Shown one piece after another: positions 1 to 7,143 of a stretch of 19,384 nucleotides of DNA; the stretch's first letter is position 1, and each line of letters starts with the position of its first letter. The translations under genes were made by a program, and so were the position numbers. The notes beneath the pieces were generated by a model. It was not told where the DNA came from. It saw only the letters and a program-made list of their open reading frames with translations, and did not search any database. Source of the stretch: Alphaproteobacteria bacterium (GTDB lineage Bacteria; Pseudomonadota; Alphaproteobacteria; Rhizobiales; Beijerinckiaceae); the NCBI GenBank assembly GCA_009920595.1, contig RFZR01000008.1:1-19384 (forward strand). Direction: 5' to 3'.

Positions 1-141
1 AACATCCATATCTCGAATCAAGCGTTCGAATTGCGCCCGCATCACGGTTTCAGCCTCGCGCTTCATGCCAGTGGCCATGCCCGCCGCGTCCGTCATTAAG
101 CGGGAGAGATTGTCGAGAAAAGGGTTATTCGTTGTTGTCAT
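1..141 (-). CDS. ubiK: UbiK/YqiC-family accessory factor (5' part only)
   Basis: Only the first 47 codons are in the window; the gene runs off the left edge. The protein starts MTTTNNPFLDNLSRL and continues with an amphipathic helix rich in Met, Ala, Arg and Glu (DAAGMATGMKREAE), ending at the edge in ERLIRDMDV. This is the look of the BMFP/YqiC family, small coiled-coil proteins. The enterobacterial member UbiK helps the ubiquinone-biosynthesis complex associate with lipid. A GAGGG ribosome-binding site lies about 7 bases before the ATG. It is divergent from lgt, a common arrangement in Rhizobiales as I know them. The family call is fairly firm; the ubiquinone role in this organism is by analogy only, and the C-terminal coiled coil cannot be seen. 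Confidence 0.72.
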   Translation of the reverse strand, partial: MTTTNNPFLDNLSRLMTDAAGMATGMKREAETVMRAQFERLIRDMDV

Positions 142-309
142 CTGAGTGCCCTCAACAAGTGAGCCGCCGGAACCGGCGCCATCATATGATGTTCTTTTAC
201 CATGATGATGTGATGATGCCACCCCATGGTCTCGCCTTGGGTCTTGGCTTGACGGGCGAAAATGAAAAGCGCAAGCCTCGCCGAAACTCTTTTATATTCA
301 AAGGACACT
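142..309. other. ubiK-lgt divergent intergenic region
   Basis: 168 bases between divergent genes, so it should carry both promoters. It holds a perfect 12-base palindrome CATCATATGATG at 180-191, then an ATG-rich stretch (about 203-218) made of repeated ATGATG units. There is a CTTGAC hexamer at 248-253 that resembles an alphaproteobacterial -35 box, but I cannot find a well-spaced -10 partner. The lgt ribosome-binding site AAAGGA lies at 300-305. No tRNA or small gene is visible. Confidence 0.5.
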
Positions 310-1131
310 ATGCCGCTTTTCGTGATTCCCTTCCCGCAAATCGATCCCGTTCTGGTTGAATTCGGCCCCTTCGCGATTCGCTGGTATGCGCTTGCCTATA
401 TTGCGGGGCTTCTCCTTGGGTGGCGCTTGGCCATCGCCCTCGTTTCAAGAGATCATCTTTGGGGCACACGTGAGCATCCCGATCGAATAGCGATTGATGA
501 CCTCTTGGTCTACATCGCCTTTGGCATCGTGCTTGGTGGCCGTCTGGGCCAAGTCATCTTTTATGACTTTTCTTATTTCAGTGAGCACCCTGCCGAAATC
601 TTTGCTGTTTGGCATGGCGGCATGGCGTTCCACGGCGGCTTCATCGGCGCATTGCTTGCGATGAGTTTTCTCGCATGGCATCGCAAAGTCCCACTTCTGT
701 CTCTCTTCGACATTGCCGCGATCGTTTCCCCCATTGGAATATTCTTTGGTCGCATCGCGAATTTCATCAATGGTGAATTATGGGGTCGCCCGACTGATGT
801 GCCATGGGCGATGGTTTTTCCACGCGCCGATGATCTGCCGCGTCATCCAAGTCAACTTTACGAAGCCGGATTAGAAGGTGCTTTGATCTTCGTGATAATT
901 GGATTGATCGCCATGAAGGGCGGCTTGAAAAGATCGGGTTTGCTCGCCGGACTCTTCGGAATTCTTTACGCGCTCACGCGAAGTTTTGCTGAACTATATC
1001 GCGATCCTGATCCCCTTACAGAAGCTTTGCCCGGCGGCTTCACAATGGGTATGGCGCTTTCACTACCGATGGCTTTGGTCGGCCTGTGGCTGGTGATCAG
1101 AAGTTTCCGCGCAGAGGCGAAAAGCCCATGA
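310..1131 (+). CDS. lgt: prolipoprotein diacylglyceryl transferase
   Basis: Lgt transfers a diacylglyceryl group from phosphatidylglycerol to the lipobox cysteine of prolipoproteins, the first step of lipoprotein maturation at the inner membrane. The 273-residue product has the usual length and several hydrophobic segments. Family motifs are clear: FRIRWY-like FAIRWYALAY near residue 21, MAFHGGFIGA at about 105-114 with the conserved His108, the Lgt signature GRIANFINGELWGRP at about 147-161, and RHPSQLYEA at about 178-186. I chose the ATG at 310 because AAAGGA sits 4 bases upstream and MPLFVIPFPQIDP is the usual N-terminus; an in-frame ATG at 262 would add 16 untypical residues. The stop overlaps the next start (ATGA), so lgt and midA are translationally coupled. 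A client, the extensin-like lipoprotein, is encoded at 11653-12549. Confidence 0.96.
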   Translation: MPLFVIPFPQIDPVLVEFGPFAIRWYALAYIAGLLLGWRLAIALVSRDHLWGTREHPDRIAIDDLLVYIAFGIVLGGRLGQVIFYDFSYFSEHPAEIFAVWHGGMAFHGGFIGALLAMSFLAWHRKVPLLSLFDIAAIVSPIGIFFGRIANFINGELWGRPTDVPWAMVFPRADDLPRHPSQLYEAGLEGALIFVIIGLIAMKGGLKRSGLLAGLFGILYALTRSFAELYRDPDPLTEALPGGFTMGMALSLPMALVGLWLVIRSFRAEAKSP

Positions 1132-2192
1132 GCGCTCTGCGCCAACGCATCATCGAGATCATCCGGCAAGAGGGACCGATCAGCGTTGAGCGTTATATGG
1201 CGCTCGCTCTGGGTGATCCGCAGCACGGTTATTATATGACGCGTGATCCGTTTGGTGCGTCCGGCGACTTCACAACCTCGCCCGAAATCTCACAAATGTT
1301 TGGCGAACTCATTGGACTCTGGTGTGCTGATCTTTGGTTGCGCGCAGGTCAACCTCCGATTTCACTTGTTGAACTTGGACCCGGACGCGGCACATTAATG
1401 AGCGATGTTTTGCGCGCAACAAAAGCCGTCACAGGTTTTCACGACGCGCTTCAGGTGACGCTTGTTGAAATGAGTCCTGTATTAAGCGACATACAAAAAC
1501 GAACGCTCGGCCAGGCTCACCCCCACATTGAATGGGCCACGACCATCGCCACGCTTCCGGAAAAGCCAACCATCATTCTCGCCAATGAATTTTTCGACGC
1601 CTTACCAATCAGACAATTTCAAAAACGCAATCAGGCTTGGCATGAATGTTTGATTGGTGTGGATGATGACTCGCTGGTGTTTGGTTTGGCCCAAGAACCG
1701 ATGCGTATGTCGGGTCCAGGGGGAAGCGAAGGCGACATTCTCGAATATGCACCAATCAGCGAAACAATCATGCGTGATCTCGCGCGCCATCTGGTTCAGT
1801 TTGGGGGCGCAGGCCTCATCATTGATTATGGTTATACGCAATCCGGTTTCGGTGACACGCTGCAAGCCTTGAAAGCGCATGAATTCGTCAATCCGCTCGA
1901 AACGCCGGGCGAAGCGGATCTCACGGTTCATGTGAATTTTGAATCTCTTGAACTTGCCGCGCGCGAGAGTGGCGCGCGCGCCCACGGCCCCATCACGCAA
2001 GCGGAACTGCTTGATCGCTTGGGTATCGATACACGCGTTGAGACCCTCATTCGCAAAGCCTCCCCACAACAAGCCAATGACATTCGAAAGGCGCGCGAAA
2101 GATTGATTGAACCCACGACCACCGGCATGGGTCATCTCTTCAAGGCTTTAGCCATTTCAAGTAATGATTGGCCAACACCGGCTGGATTTTGA
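1128..2192 (+). CDS. MidA/NDUFAF7-family SAM-dependent methyltransferase
   Basis: A 354-residue class I methyltransferase of the family formerly called DUF185. The mitochondrial relative NDUFAF7 dimethylates an arginine of a complex I subunit; the bacterial substrate is not established. The protein opens with a helical region and the conserved GDPQHGYYM and SGDFTTSPEISQMFGELIG blocks (about 29-63). The SAM-binding loop LVELGPGRGTLM follows at about 80-91, and NEFFDALPIRQF lies near 160. The start at 1128 overlaps the lgt stop by four bases (ATGA). An in-frame ATG at 1086, inside lgt, is less likely. The gene ends 4 bases before the likely pgeF start. A complex I maturation role is an inference from the family. 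Confidence 0.9.
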   Translation: MSALRQRIIEIIRQEGPISVERYMALALGDPQHGYYMTRDPFGASGDFTTSPEISQMFGELIGLWCADLWLRAGQPPISLVELGPGRGTLMSDVLRATKAVTGFHDALQVTLVEMSPVLSDIQKRTLGQAHPHIEWATTIATLPEKPTIILANEFFDALPIRQFQKRNQAWHECLIGVDDDSLVFGLAQEPMRMSGPGGSEGDILEYAPISETIMRDLARHLVQFGGAGLIIDYGYTQSGFGDTLQALKAHEFVNPLETPGEADLTVHVNFESLELAARESGARAHGPITQAELLDRLGIDTRVETLIRKASPQQANDIRKARERLIEPTTTGMGHLFKALAISSNDWPTPAGF

Positions 2193-2196
2193 TCTC

Positions 2197-2982
2197 ATGA
2201 CCGATACGATGCCTCGCCCTCTTATGACGTCCAATCTGCAGCATAAAGGGATCGCGCATGGGTTCTTTACGCGCGAGGGGGGCGTATCGCAGGGACTCTA
2301 TAAAAGTTTGAATGGTGGCATCGGTTCATCCGATGATCCGCAATCAGTCATTGAAAATCGCGCTCGAATGGCCAGAACACTTGGCGTGAATGAACCTCAT
2401 CTCTTGAGCCTTTATCAAATTCATTCCGCCATTTGCGTGAAAGTGAATGAGCCTTGGTCGCTCGATCAGCGCCCCCGCGCTGATGCGATGGTGACCAATC
2501 AAAAGGGCTTAGCGCTGGGTATCGGCACCGCCGATTGTGGTCCACTTCTCTTTGCTGATCCTCAAGCGCGCGTGATTGGTGCCGCTCATTCCGGATGGAA
2601 AGGCGCGCTTTATGGCGTGATCGACTCAACCCTTCTCGCAATGGAAGAGTTGGGTGCGGAACGTTCTCGCATTCATGTAACGCTGGGACCCACAATCAGT
2701 CAAAGCGCTTACGAGGTCGGACCTGAATTCCGTGAGACATTTCTTTCAAGCGATAAAAATTCGGATCGCTTCTTCACAACGCAAACTGGAAACGGAAAAT
2801 GCCATTTCGATTTACCCGCTTACATCGTCGATCGCTTGGAAAAAGCGGGCGTCGGAAACATTGAAAATCTTGCGCTGTGCACTTATGCGGACGAAGAAAG
2901 ATTTTTCAGTTTTCGTCGTACGACACATCGCAAAGAATCCGATTACGGACGCTTGATTGCGGCGATTGCTCTTACCGAGTGA
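2197..2982 (+). CDS. pgeF: peptidoglycan editing factor PgeF (laccase-domain, YfiH family)
   Basis: A 261-residue protein of the YfiH/DUF152 'polyphenol oxidase' fold. In E. coli PgeF removes wrongly incorporated amino acids from peptidoglycan precursors (cytoplasmic); some relatives were described as laccases or as purine nucleoside phosphorylases. The metal-site motifs are all present: QIHS with His76, GTADCGP with Cys114, AAHSGWKGALYG with His131, and a C-terminal LCTYADEERFFSFRR containing Cys228. The start is uncertain. ATG 2197 lies four bases after the midA stop and has no strong Shine-Dalgarno; ATG 2212 (MPRPLMTS) is also plausible. Tight packing behind midA suggests translational coupling. 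The gene converges on the SDR gene with only 6 bases between stops and no terminator hairpin. Confidence 0.92.
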   Translation: MTDTMPRPLMTSNLQHKGIAHGFFTREGGVSQGLYKSLNGGIGSSDDPQSVIENRARMARTLGVNEPHLLSLYQIHSAICVKVNEPWSLDQRPRADAMVTNQKGLALGIGTADCGPLLFADPQARVIGAAHSGWKGALYGVIDSTLLAMEELGAERSRIHVTLGPTISQSAYEVGPEFRETFLSSDKNSDRFFTTQTGNGKCHFDLPAYIVDRLEKAGVGNIENLALCTYADEERFFSFRRTTHRKESDYGRLIAAIALTE

Positions 2983-2988
2983 ACAGCT

Positions 2989-3759
2989 TCATTCAATAAT
3001 ATCGGGCGTTTTCCAGCCAATGAATTGTCCCGCATCAACAGGCAACAAAATGCCTGTAACACTTCGAGCGGACGCAAGATAAATAACCGCATCAGCAATA
3101 TCCTTGGCATCCACCGCATGGTTCAACGGGACTCCAGCGACCTCATGACGAAAACCGCTTTCGCCGTCATGAGGATTGGGCAAAGTGGGACCCGGGCCAA
3201 TCGCATTGACGCGGATCTTTGGCGCCAGCGCCTGCGCCATGGTTTGCGTCGCCGCATGAAGTGCGGCCTTTGATAGTGTATAGGTGAAATGTTGTGGCGT
3301 GAGCTTCAACACACGATGATCAACAATATTCACAATCGACGGATCATTATTCGATGCCATGCGTGAGAACTGCCGCGCAAGATCAATCGGCGCTTTCAGA
3401 TTGATTGCGAGATGAATATCAAGAGACGATTCTGAATAATCTTCAAATCGATCCGATGAAAATACAGCAGCATTATTGACGAGAAGATCAAGCACGCCGA
3501 AACCTTCGTGTATCTCCCTCATCATGTTTTGGCGAGCAGACACGTCGACGAGATCCGCTTCAACAATATGAGCCGCGCCCCCTGCAGAGGCAATTTCGGC
3601 CACAAGCTGATCCGCCTCGAGTGAGCGTTGACGCATATGGCAAATCACGCGGTAACCCGAAGTCGCAAGCGTTTTGGCAATCATGGCCCCCACACGACGC
3701 GACGCGCCGGTGACAAGGGCGGTCTTTCGCGCAGAGGATGAAGGGATAGGCTCGGTCAT
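2989..3759 (-). CDS. SDR-family oxidoreductase resembling pteridine reductase / FolM
   Basis: A 256-residue short-chain dehydrogenase/reductase. The cofactor loop is TGASRRVG (17-24), with Arg where classical SDRs have the middle Gly; that TGxxxRxG form is typical of pteridine reductases (PTR1) and dihydromonapterin reductase (FolM). NNAA is at 95-98. The usual catalytic Ser is replaced by Asp147 (NIVDHRV), 13 residues before Tyr160 of the YTLSK motif (Lys164), the same Asp-Tyr spacing as in PTR1. IRVNAIGPGPTLP near 182-194 is the standard SDR proline-glycine turn. I place the start at ATG 3759, with AAGG seven bases upstream, and not at the in-frame codon at 3795. A pterin or folate substrate is inferred from these residues; no folate genes are adjacent. 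Confidence 0.85.
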   Translation of the reverse strand: MTEPIPSSSARKTALVTGASRRVGAMIAKTLATSGYRVICHMRQRSLEADQLVAEIASAGGAAHIVEADLVDVSARQNMMREIHEGFGVLDLLVNNAAVFSSDRFEDYSESSLDIHLAINLKAPIDLARQFSRMASNNDPSIVNIVDHRVLKLTPQHFTYTLSKAALHAATQTMAQALAPKIRVNAIGPGPTLPNPHDGESGFRHEVAGVPLNHAVDAKDIADAVIYLASARSVTGILLPVDAGQFIGWKTPDIIE

Positions 3760-3958
3760 AAACAGCCTTGGTGAGGAGTGGACCCGAAGGAACAAGGATC
3801 CGCTTGTCGCATGATCTTCTCACGGATGAAACCACCGATCGGTTTACCTTTTGTTGACCTTATTTTCAGGCATCGCTTAGGGGCGGGCCCCGAGATTGAT
3901 AAAATTCTCATTGAAGGACGTAAGAGTCTGCATCCCGTCCGCCCTCAGAGTAAACATA
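3760..3958. other. Intergenic region upstream of SDR and first beta-barrel gene
   Basis: 199 bases between divergent genes. A perfect 10-base palindrome ACCGATCGGT lies at 3834-3843. A TTGACC hexamer at 3854-3859 with CTTAGG sixteen bases further on (3876-3881) is a weak promoter candidate for the beta-barrel gene. A GC-rich run follows at about 3880-3893. A reading frame that crosses this region from 3778 has no recognisable protein character, so I leave it out. Confidence 0.35.
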
Positions 3959-4555
3959 ATGACCCGCCCGATTAATCGATTTGGCCTTGCAATGATTTGG
4001 GCCGCGAGCCTCTCAAGCCCCTCTCTCGCGGGCGGTTTGTTCTCGACCGATGGCGTTTCGAATTGGCAAGGCGGCTATATCGGCCTTCATGGGGGCGCGG
4101 GTCTTGGCACCGCAGGCTCACTCACAACAGGCGGCACGGTTTATGGCGCTCATGGCGGAATGAACATCCAGAGCGGTCAATTTGTCGGCGGGCTTGAGGG
4201 TGATTTCGACTCTTCACAAGTCAAAAACAGCTCGACGAGCGAGAGCTTCACTCAGTCCTGGACCGCTTCAGGTCGCGGGCGCGGGGGATATTCCTTCGGC
4301 ACGAATCTCGCCTATGGCACAGTGGGCGTTGCCATCAGTGGAACCAATTACACAAATGTAAATTCGACCGACGCGATTAAATATGGCGTTGTCTATGGCG
4401 CGGGCATCGAAACCTTTGCGATGCAAAATGTCGTCTTGCGCGGCGAATTCTTGCACTATGATCTTGCCGCTTCAAATTATCTGGCAAATGGATCAACCGT
4501 TTCGCTCGATACGAAAACAAACTTATTTCGCTTCGGAATCTCTTATAAATTCTGA
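3959..4555 (+). CDS. outer-membrane beta-barrel protein
   Basis: A 198-residue secreted protein. It begins with a short positive stretch (MTRPINR), a hydrophobic core and a likely cleavage after SPSLA (about residue 24). The mature part shows alternating short beta-like segments rich in Gly, Ser, Thr and aromatics, starts NWQGGYIGLHGGAGLG, and ends FRFGISYKF, a terminal Phe being the usual signal for insertion by the BAM complex. This matches the small OmpA-barrel/Omp25-31-like porins abundant in Rhizobiales. An in-frame ATG at 3896 would put 21 extra residues before the signal peptide, so I chose 3959. It shares its opening NW-G-Y-GL-G pattern with the gene at 4789. No substrate can be assigned. 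Confidence 0.8.
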   Translation: MTRPINRFGLAMIWAASLSSPSLAGGLFSTDGVSNWQGGYIGLHGGAGLGTAGSLTTGGTVYGAHGGMNIQSGQFVGGLEGDFDSSQVKNSSTSESFTQSWTASGRGRGGYSFGTNLAYGTVGVAISGTNYTNVNSTDAIKYGVVYGAGIETFAMQNVVLRGEFLHYDLAASNYLANGSTVSLDTKTNLFRFGISYKF

Positions 4556-4595
4556 GGCTTGACGGTTAAACACACGCGTCAACTACGCCTCTTTA
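4554..4595 (+). terminator. terminator-like hairpin after first beta-barrel gene
   Basis: GAGGC plus TTGACG (4554-4564, overlapping the stop codon) can pair with CGTCAA (4577-4582) and GCCTC (4587-4591), with a four-base bulge CTAC, and is followed by TTTA. Eleven pairs with a bulge and a short U run make a weak intrinsic terminator. The TTGACG/CGTCAA arms could instead be an operator. Confidence 0.35.
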
Positions 4596-4707
4596 GGTGT
4601 TCATTAACGATAAATCCGGGAACCAAATTTCTGCCCCGGCATTTCCTCTTTCGATCATCACTTTTCCAAAATTAAGCCCGCTTCTGAGATGAAACGGGCT
4701 CATGCAC

Positions 4708-4758
4708 GTTGACGTGCCAACGTCAGCGTAACCTTAAACTCATGAGCGCATCGCTCAT
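4708..4758 (+). promoter_or_regulatory. dyad-rich promoter/leader of second beta-barrel gene
   Basis: Two inverted repeats lie just upstream of the gene at 4789. GTTGACGT-gcca-ACGTCAGC (4708-4727) is an 8-pair dyad with one G-T, inside a run of three ACGT cores at 4706, 4712 and 4720. ATGAGCG-cat-CGCTCAT (4742-4758) is a perfect 7-pair dyad with a three-base loop. TTGACG at 4709-4714 could be a -35 box with CTTAAA at 4733-4738 as a poor -10 (18-base spacer), which would put the second dyad in the 5' leader, ahead of the GAGGAG at 4775-4780. Confidence 0.35.
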
Positions 4759-4788
4759 CGGGTTCATGAAATTCGAGGAGTTCATTCC

Positions 4789-5430
4789 ATGTCTTTGCTT
4801 TCACGTCTTTCTCTGGCGACGGCCACGCTTCTGATCATTGGCACCTCAGCCTATGCGGCAGATCTTCCAAGCAAGAAAGCGGCCCCGAAAACCATTCCGA
4901 CTCCTGTCCAAAAAATGTCGAACTGGACGGGCGTCTATGGCGGACTCAATGCCGGTTTAGGCTTTGGCAATTTCACCAAAGAAGGCAAGGATGTTTTCGG
5001 CAACCCCACCGGCGGCACTTTGGGTGTCACAGGCGGCTATAATTATCAGGCGCCTAACAATTGGGTTTATGGCCTTGAAGCCGATCTTTCCCTGGGTAAC
5101 ATTAAGGGGAGCAATACAGGTTCAAGCGAAGCGCGCTATCTCAACACATTTCGTGGTCGTCTCGGTTATGCAATGAATGAGACCATGCCCTATGTTACAG
5201 CCGGTTATGCCGGCGCAACAACCCATGACTCTAATGGTGGATCAACAGTCGATAATTACCATAATGGTTACACGCTTGGCGGTGGCGTTGAAGCCATCAT
5301 CAGCGGACCGTGGACCGCAAAAGCCGAAGCGCTTTACATTCATCTTGAAGAAAAAGACATTCCTTCCAGCGGTGGATCATCTGGCGCAGATTGGGGCCTT
5401 GTTCGCGTGGGTTTGAACTATAAATTTTAA
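4789..5430 (+). CDS. outer-membrane beta-barrel protein with ADLP mature end
   Basis: A 213-residue secreted protein with a textbook signal peptide (MSLLSRLSLATATLLIIGTS, cleavage after AYA at about residue 23). The mature N-terminus ADLPSKKAAP is the hallmark of small Rhizobiales/Bradyrhizobium-type porin-like proteins. A Pro/Lys linker leads to NWTGVYGGLNAGLGFG, then Gly- and aromatic-rich alternating strands, ending VRVGLNYKF with a terminal Phe. GAGGAG at 4775-4780 gives a strong ribosome-binding site, eight bases from the ATG. It is a probable paralogue of the gene at 3959, though divergent, and it has its own leader and a strong terminator, so it is likely transcribed alone. Structural or stress-related outer-membrane role is assumed; no ligand is visible. 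Confidence 0.83.
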   Translation: MSLLSRLSLATATLLIIGTSAYAADLPSKKAAPKTIPTPVQKMSNWTGVYGGLNAGLGFGNFTKEGKDVFGNPTGGTLGVTGGYNYQAPNNWVYGLEADLSLGNIKGSNTGSSEARYLNTFRGRLGYAMNETMPYVTAGYAGATTHDSNGGSTVDNYHNGYTLGGGVEAIISGPWTAKAEALYIHLEEKDIPSSGGSSGADWGLVRVGLNYKF

Positions 5431-5454
5431 TTTGTATCACGCGTTTTAAAATAG

Positions 5455-5485
5455 AAAACCCGCTTCATTATGAGGCGGGTTTTTT
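5455..5485 (+). terminator. rho-independent terminator
   Basis: AAAACCCGCTTCA (5455-5467) pairs with TGAGGCGGGTTTT (5471-5483), thirteen pairs including one G-U, around a three-base TTA loop, and a run of six T follows (5480-5485). It lies 25 bases after the beta-barrel stop. The A run on the other side means it may also stop minus-strand transcription coming out of the gene at 5507-6109. Confidence 0.9.
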
Positions 5486-5506
5486 ATGTTTGTCTTTGAC
5501 GCTAAA

Positions 5507-6109
5507 TTAGTGTGGCGCAGTGGCTGCGAAAGAAGGTACACGCGCAGCAAAATCATCGAGCCAAGCGACAAGGCGCGGATGTTGCTTTCTCCACGCGCCT
5601 TCAAAGCGAAAATCGAGATAGCCCAAAGCACAAGCTACAGCCACCGTACCAATATGCGGAACCGGCGATAAATGGGGTGGATGCGCTTCAAGCGCCGCGA
5701 GCGCGCGCTCAACTTTTCCGGCTTGATGCGAAACCCATTTCGGTTCGCGACGATCCTCTGAGCGGAAACGTAATTCATAAATTTGCAAAATCGCGGCGTC
5801 CATAATGCCATCAGCCAGGGCTTGCATAACGAGAACATCAAACCGATCCGGGCTTTTCACCGGAATGACGCGTCCTCCTCCGCCAAGATGATCGATATAG
5901 TCGACGATTACGCGTGAATCATAAAGAACGCGTCCGTCATCAAGAATGAGTGTCGGAATTTTGCCAAGCGGATTTTGTTGACGCAGATCATCTTCAGCGC
6001 TCAGCGTGTCTGCATTCACAATCTTGATGCGATCAATCACGCCGACAATATGCGCCGCCATTTTCACTTTACGACCGAAGGGGGACGCGGGTGCTGAACG
6101 CAAAATCAT
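5507..6109 (-). CDS. glutathione S-transferase-family protein
   Basis: A 200-residue protein with the two-domain GST layout. The N-terminal thioredoxin-like part (about 1-78) opens MILRSAPASPFGRKVKM, with a Ser-Pro-Phe at the active-site helix as in the YibF-like bacterial GSTs. It contains NPLGKIPTLILDDG, with the cis-Pro of GKIPTL, and the glutathione-contact YDSRVIVDYID. The C-terminal part (about 88-198) is helical, with ACALGYLDFRF and HPRLVAWLDDFAARVPSF. A GAGGAG ribosome-binding site lies just before the ATG. It sits downstream of rlmJ with about 100 bases between, and no operon partner suggests a substrate. Glutathione conjugation or reduction is a family-level inference only. Confidence 0.87.
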   Translation of the reverse strand: MILRSAPASPFGRKVKMAAHIVGVIDRIKIVNADTLSAEDDLRQQNPLGKIPTLILDDGRVLYDSRVIVDYIDHLGGGGRVIPVKSPDRFDVLVMQALADGIMDAAILQIYELRFRSEDRREPKWVSHQAGKVERALAALEAHPPHLSPVPHIGTVAVACALGYLDFRFEGAWRKQHPRLVAWLDDFAARVPSFAATAPH

Positions 6110-6213
6110 AATTCTGTCTCCTCAACCATTTTTAAAAACTGTATAGAGAATGGCTAACCCTAGCAGGCTCATGCTTTCTCGACCAGCGCCCTGCTCTCGC
6201 TTATGCGCAAGGC

Positions 6214-7071
6214 TCACTTCGATTTTTCGGGCACCAACCAGTCGCAACGGACTTTATGACCGGGTCCTGAGCCGAGGATTTTGTCGAGAAATGTCAAAAT
6301 TCCTGTCATTTCGTCTTTCAGCTTCCACGGCGGATTGATGATCAAAAGGCCGGAACCCGCCAAACCATCCCCCGCCCGTTCGTCACGGATCCATTGTTCA
6401 AGCCGAAGAATTTTCGGAATTTCAGTATCCACCATGGCCTTGTAAAACGCATCGACAGGCAATCCCGCTTTCAACGGATACCAGATCACATAGATGCCGG
6501 TTGAGAATTTCCGATAGGCCTGACGGACAGCCTCCACGACACGATCAAATTCATCACGCTCTTCATAGGGCGGATCGATCAAAACAAGACCGCGCCTTTC
6601 TTTCGGCGGTAAAAACGCATTAAGCGCTTCATAGGCATCGCGCTCCAAGAGTTTGACGCGCCCATCAAAAGCAAAATTCTCTTTCGCTTGGCGCGCATCT
6701 TCAGGATGTTTTTCAACAAGGATCAACCGATCTTCACCGCGCAACAAACCGCGTGCGATTTCCGGAGAACCAGGATAGACATCATCGCCATGAAAAGATC
6801 TTACACGATCAACCGCTTCACGATAGGGCGAAAGAAGATCGGCGATCTCTGGCGGCAATTCGGTTGCAAGAAGCCTACCAATACCGCTTAGCCATTCACC
6901 GGTCCGCTCAGCTTCTTTTGAGTGAAGATGATAAAAGCCTAATCCCGCATGCGTATCAATCACACGGAACGGAGCGGACTTCTCTTTCAGATGAATAAGG
7001 CACCGTGTGAGAGCGATATGTTTTAACACATCTGCAAAATTGCCGGCATGAAACGCATGGCGATAATTCAT
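6214..7071 (-). CDS. rlmJ: 23S rRNA (adenine-2030-N6)-methyltransferase RlmJ
   Basis: RlmJ methylates the N6 of A2030 in 23S rRNA using SAM. The 285-residue protein opens MNYRHAFHAGNFADVLKH, almost identical to the conserved family N-terminus. It has DTHAGLGFY (about 39-47) for SAM binding and the N6-adenine methyltransferase catalytic motif DPPYEER (DPPY at 166-169). It also has IYVIWYPL further on and a C-terminal GSGLLIINPPWKL. I take ATG 7071 as start; the frame continues upstream through two TTG codons, which I discount. No strong Shine-Dalgarno is visible. It lies between the GST-like and RNase T2 genes on the same strand, with 72 bases separating it from the RNase stop. Confidence 0.95.
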   Translation of the reverse strand: MNYRHAFHAGNFADVLKHIALTRCLIHLKEKSAPFRVIDTHAGLGFYHLHSKEAERTGEWLSGIGRLLATELPPEIADLLSPYREAVDRVRSFHGDDVYPGSPEIARGLLRGEDRLILVEKHPEDARQAKENFAFDGRVKLLERDAYEALNAFLPPKERRGLVLIDPPYEERDEFDRVVEAVRQAYRKFSTGIYVIWYPLKAGLPVDAFYKAMVDTEIPKILRLEQWIRDERAGDGLAGSGLLIINPPWKLKDEMTGILTFLDKILGSGPGHKVRCDWLVPEKSK

Positions 7072-7143
7072 CAACAAAACCCGATCGGCAGCATGACATC
7101 ACACAAAAGAATGTCGCTCTGCCTGATCGGAAACCCTCATCCC

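Noticed and set aside
262..309. Upstream in-frame ATG extending lgt by 16 residues
   Set aside because: The ATG at 310 has AAAGGA at the right distance and gives the family's usual N-terminus; the extension looks unlike Lgt.
1946..1982. Two GCGCGC runs that could form a hairpin
   Set aside because: They sit inside the MidA-family coding frame and encode Ala/Arg codons; codon use explains them.
1602..2135. 177-codon open frame on the minus strand inside the methyltransferase gene
   Set aside because: Antisense shadow with no start signal; the sense frame carries the family motifs.
2983..2988. Terminator between pgeF and the SDR gene
   Set aside because: Only six bases separate the convergent stops and no hairpin with a T run is visible there.
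6161..6195. AGCAGG ... CCTGCT inverted repeat downstream of rlmJ
   Set aside because: Six pairs around a loop of more than 20 bases with no U tract on the minus strand; too weak to call a terminator.
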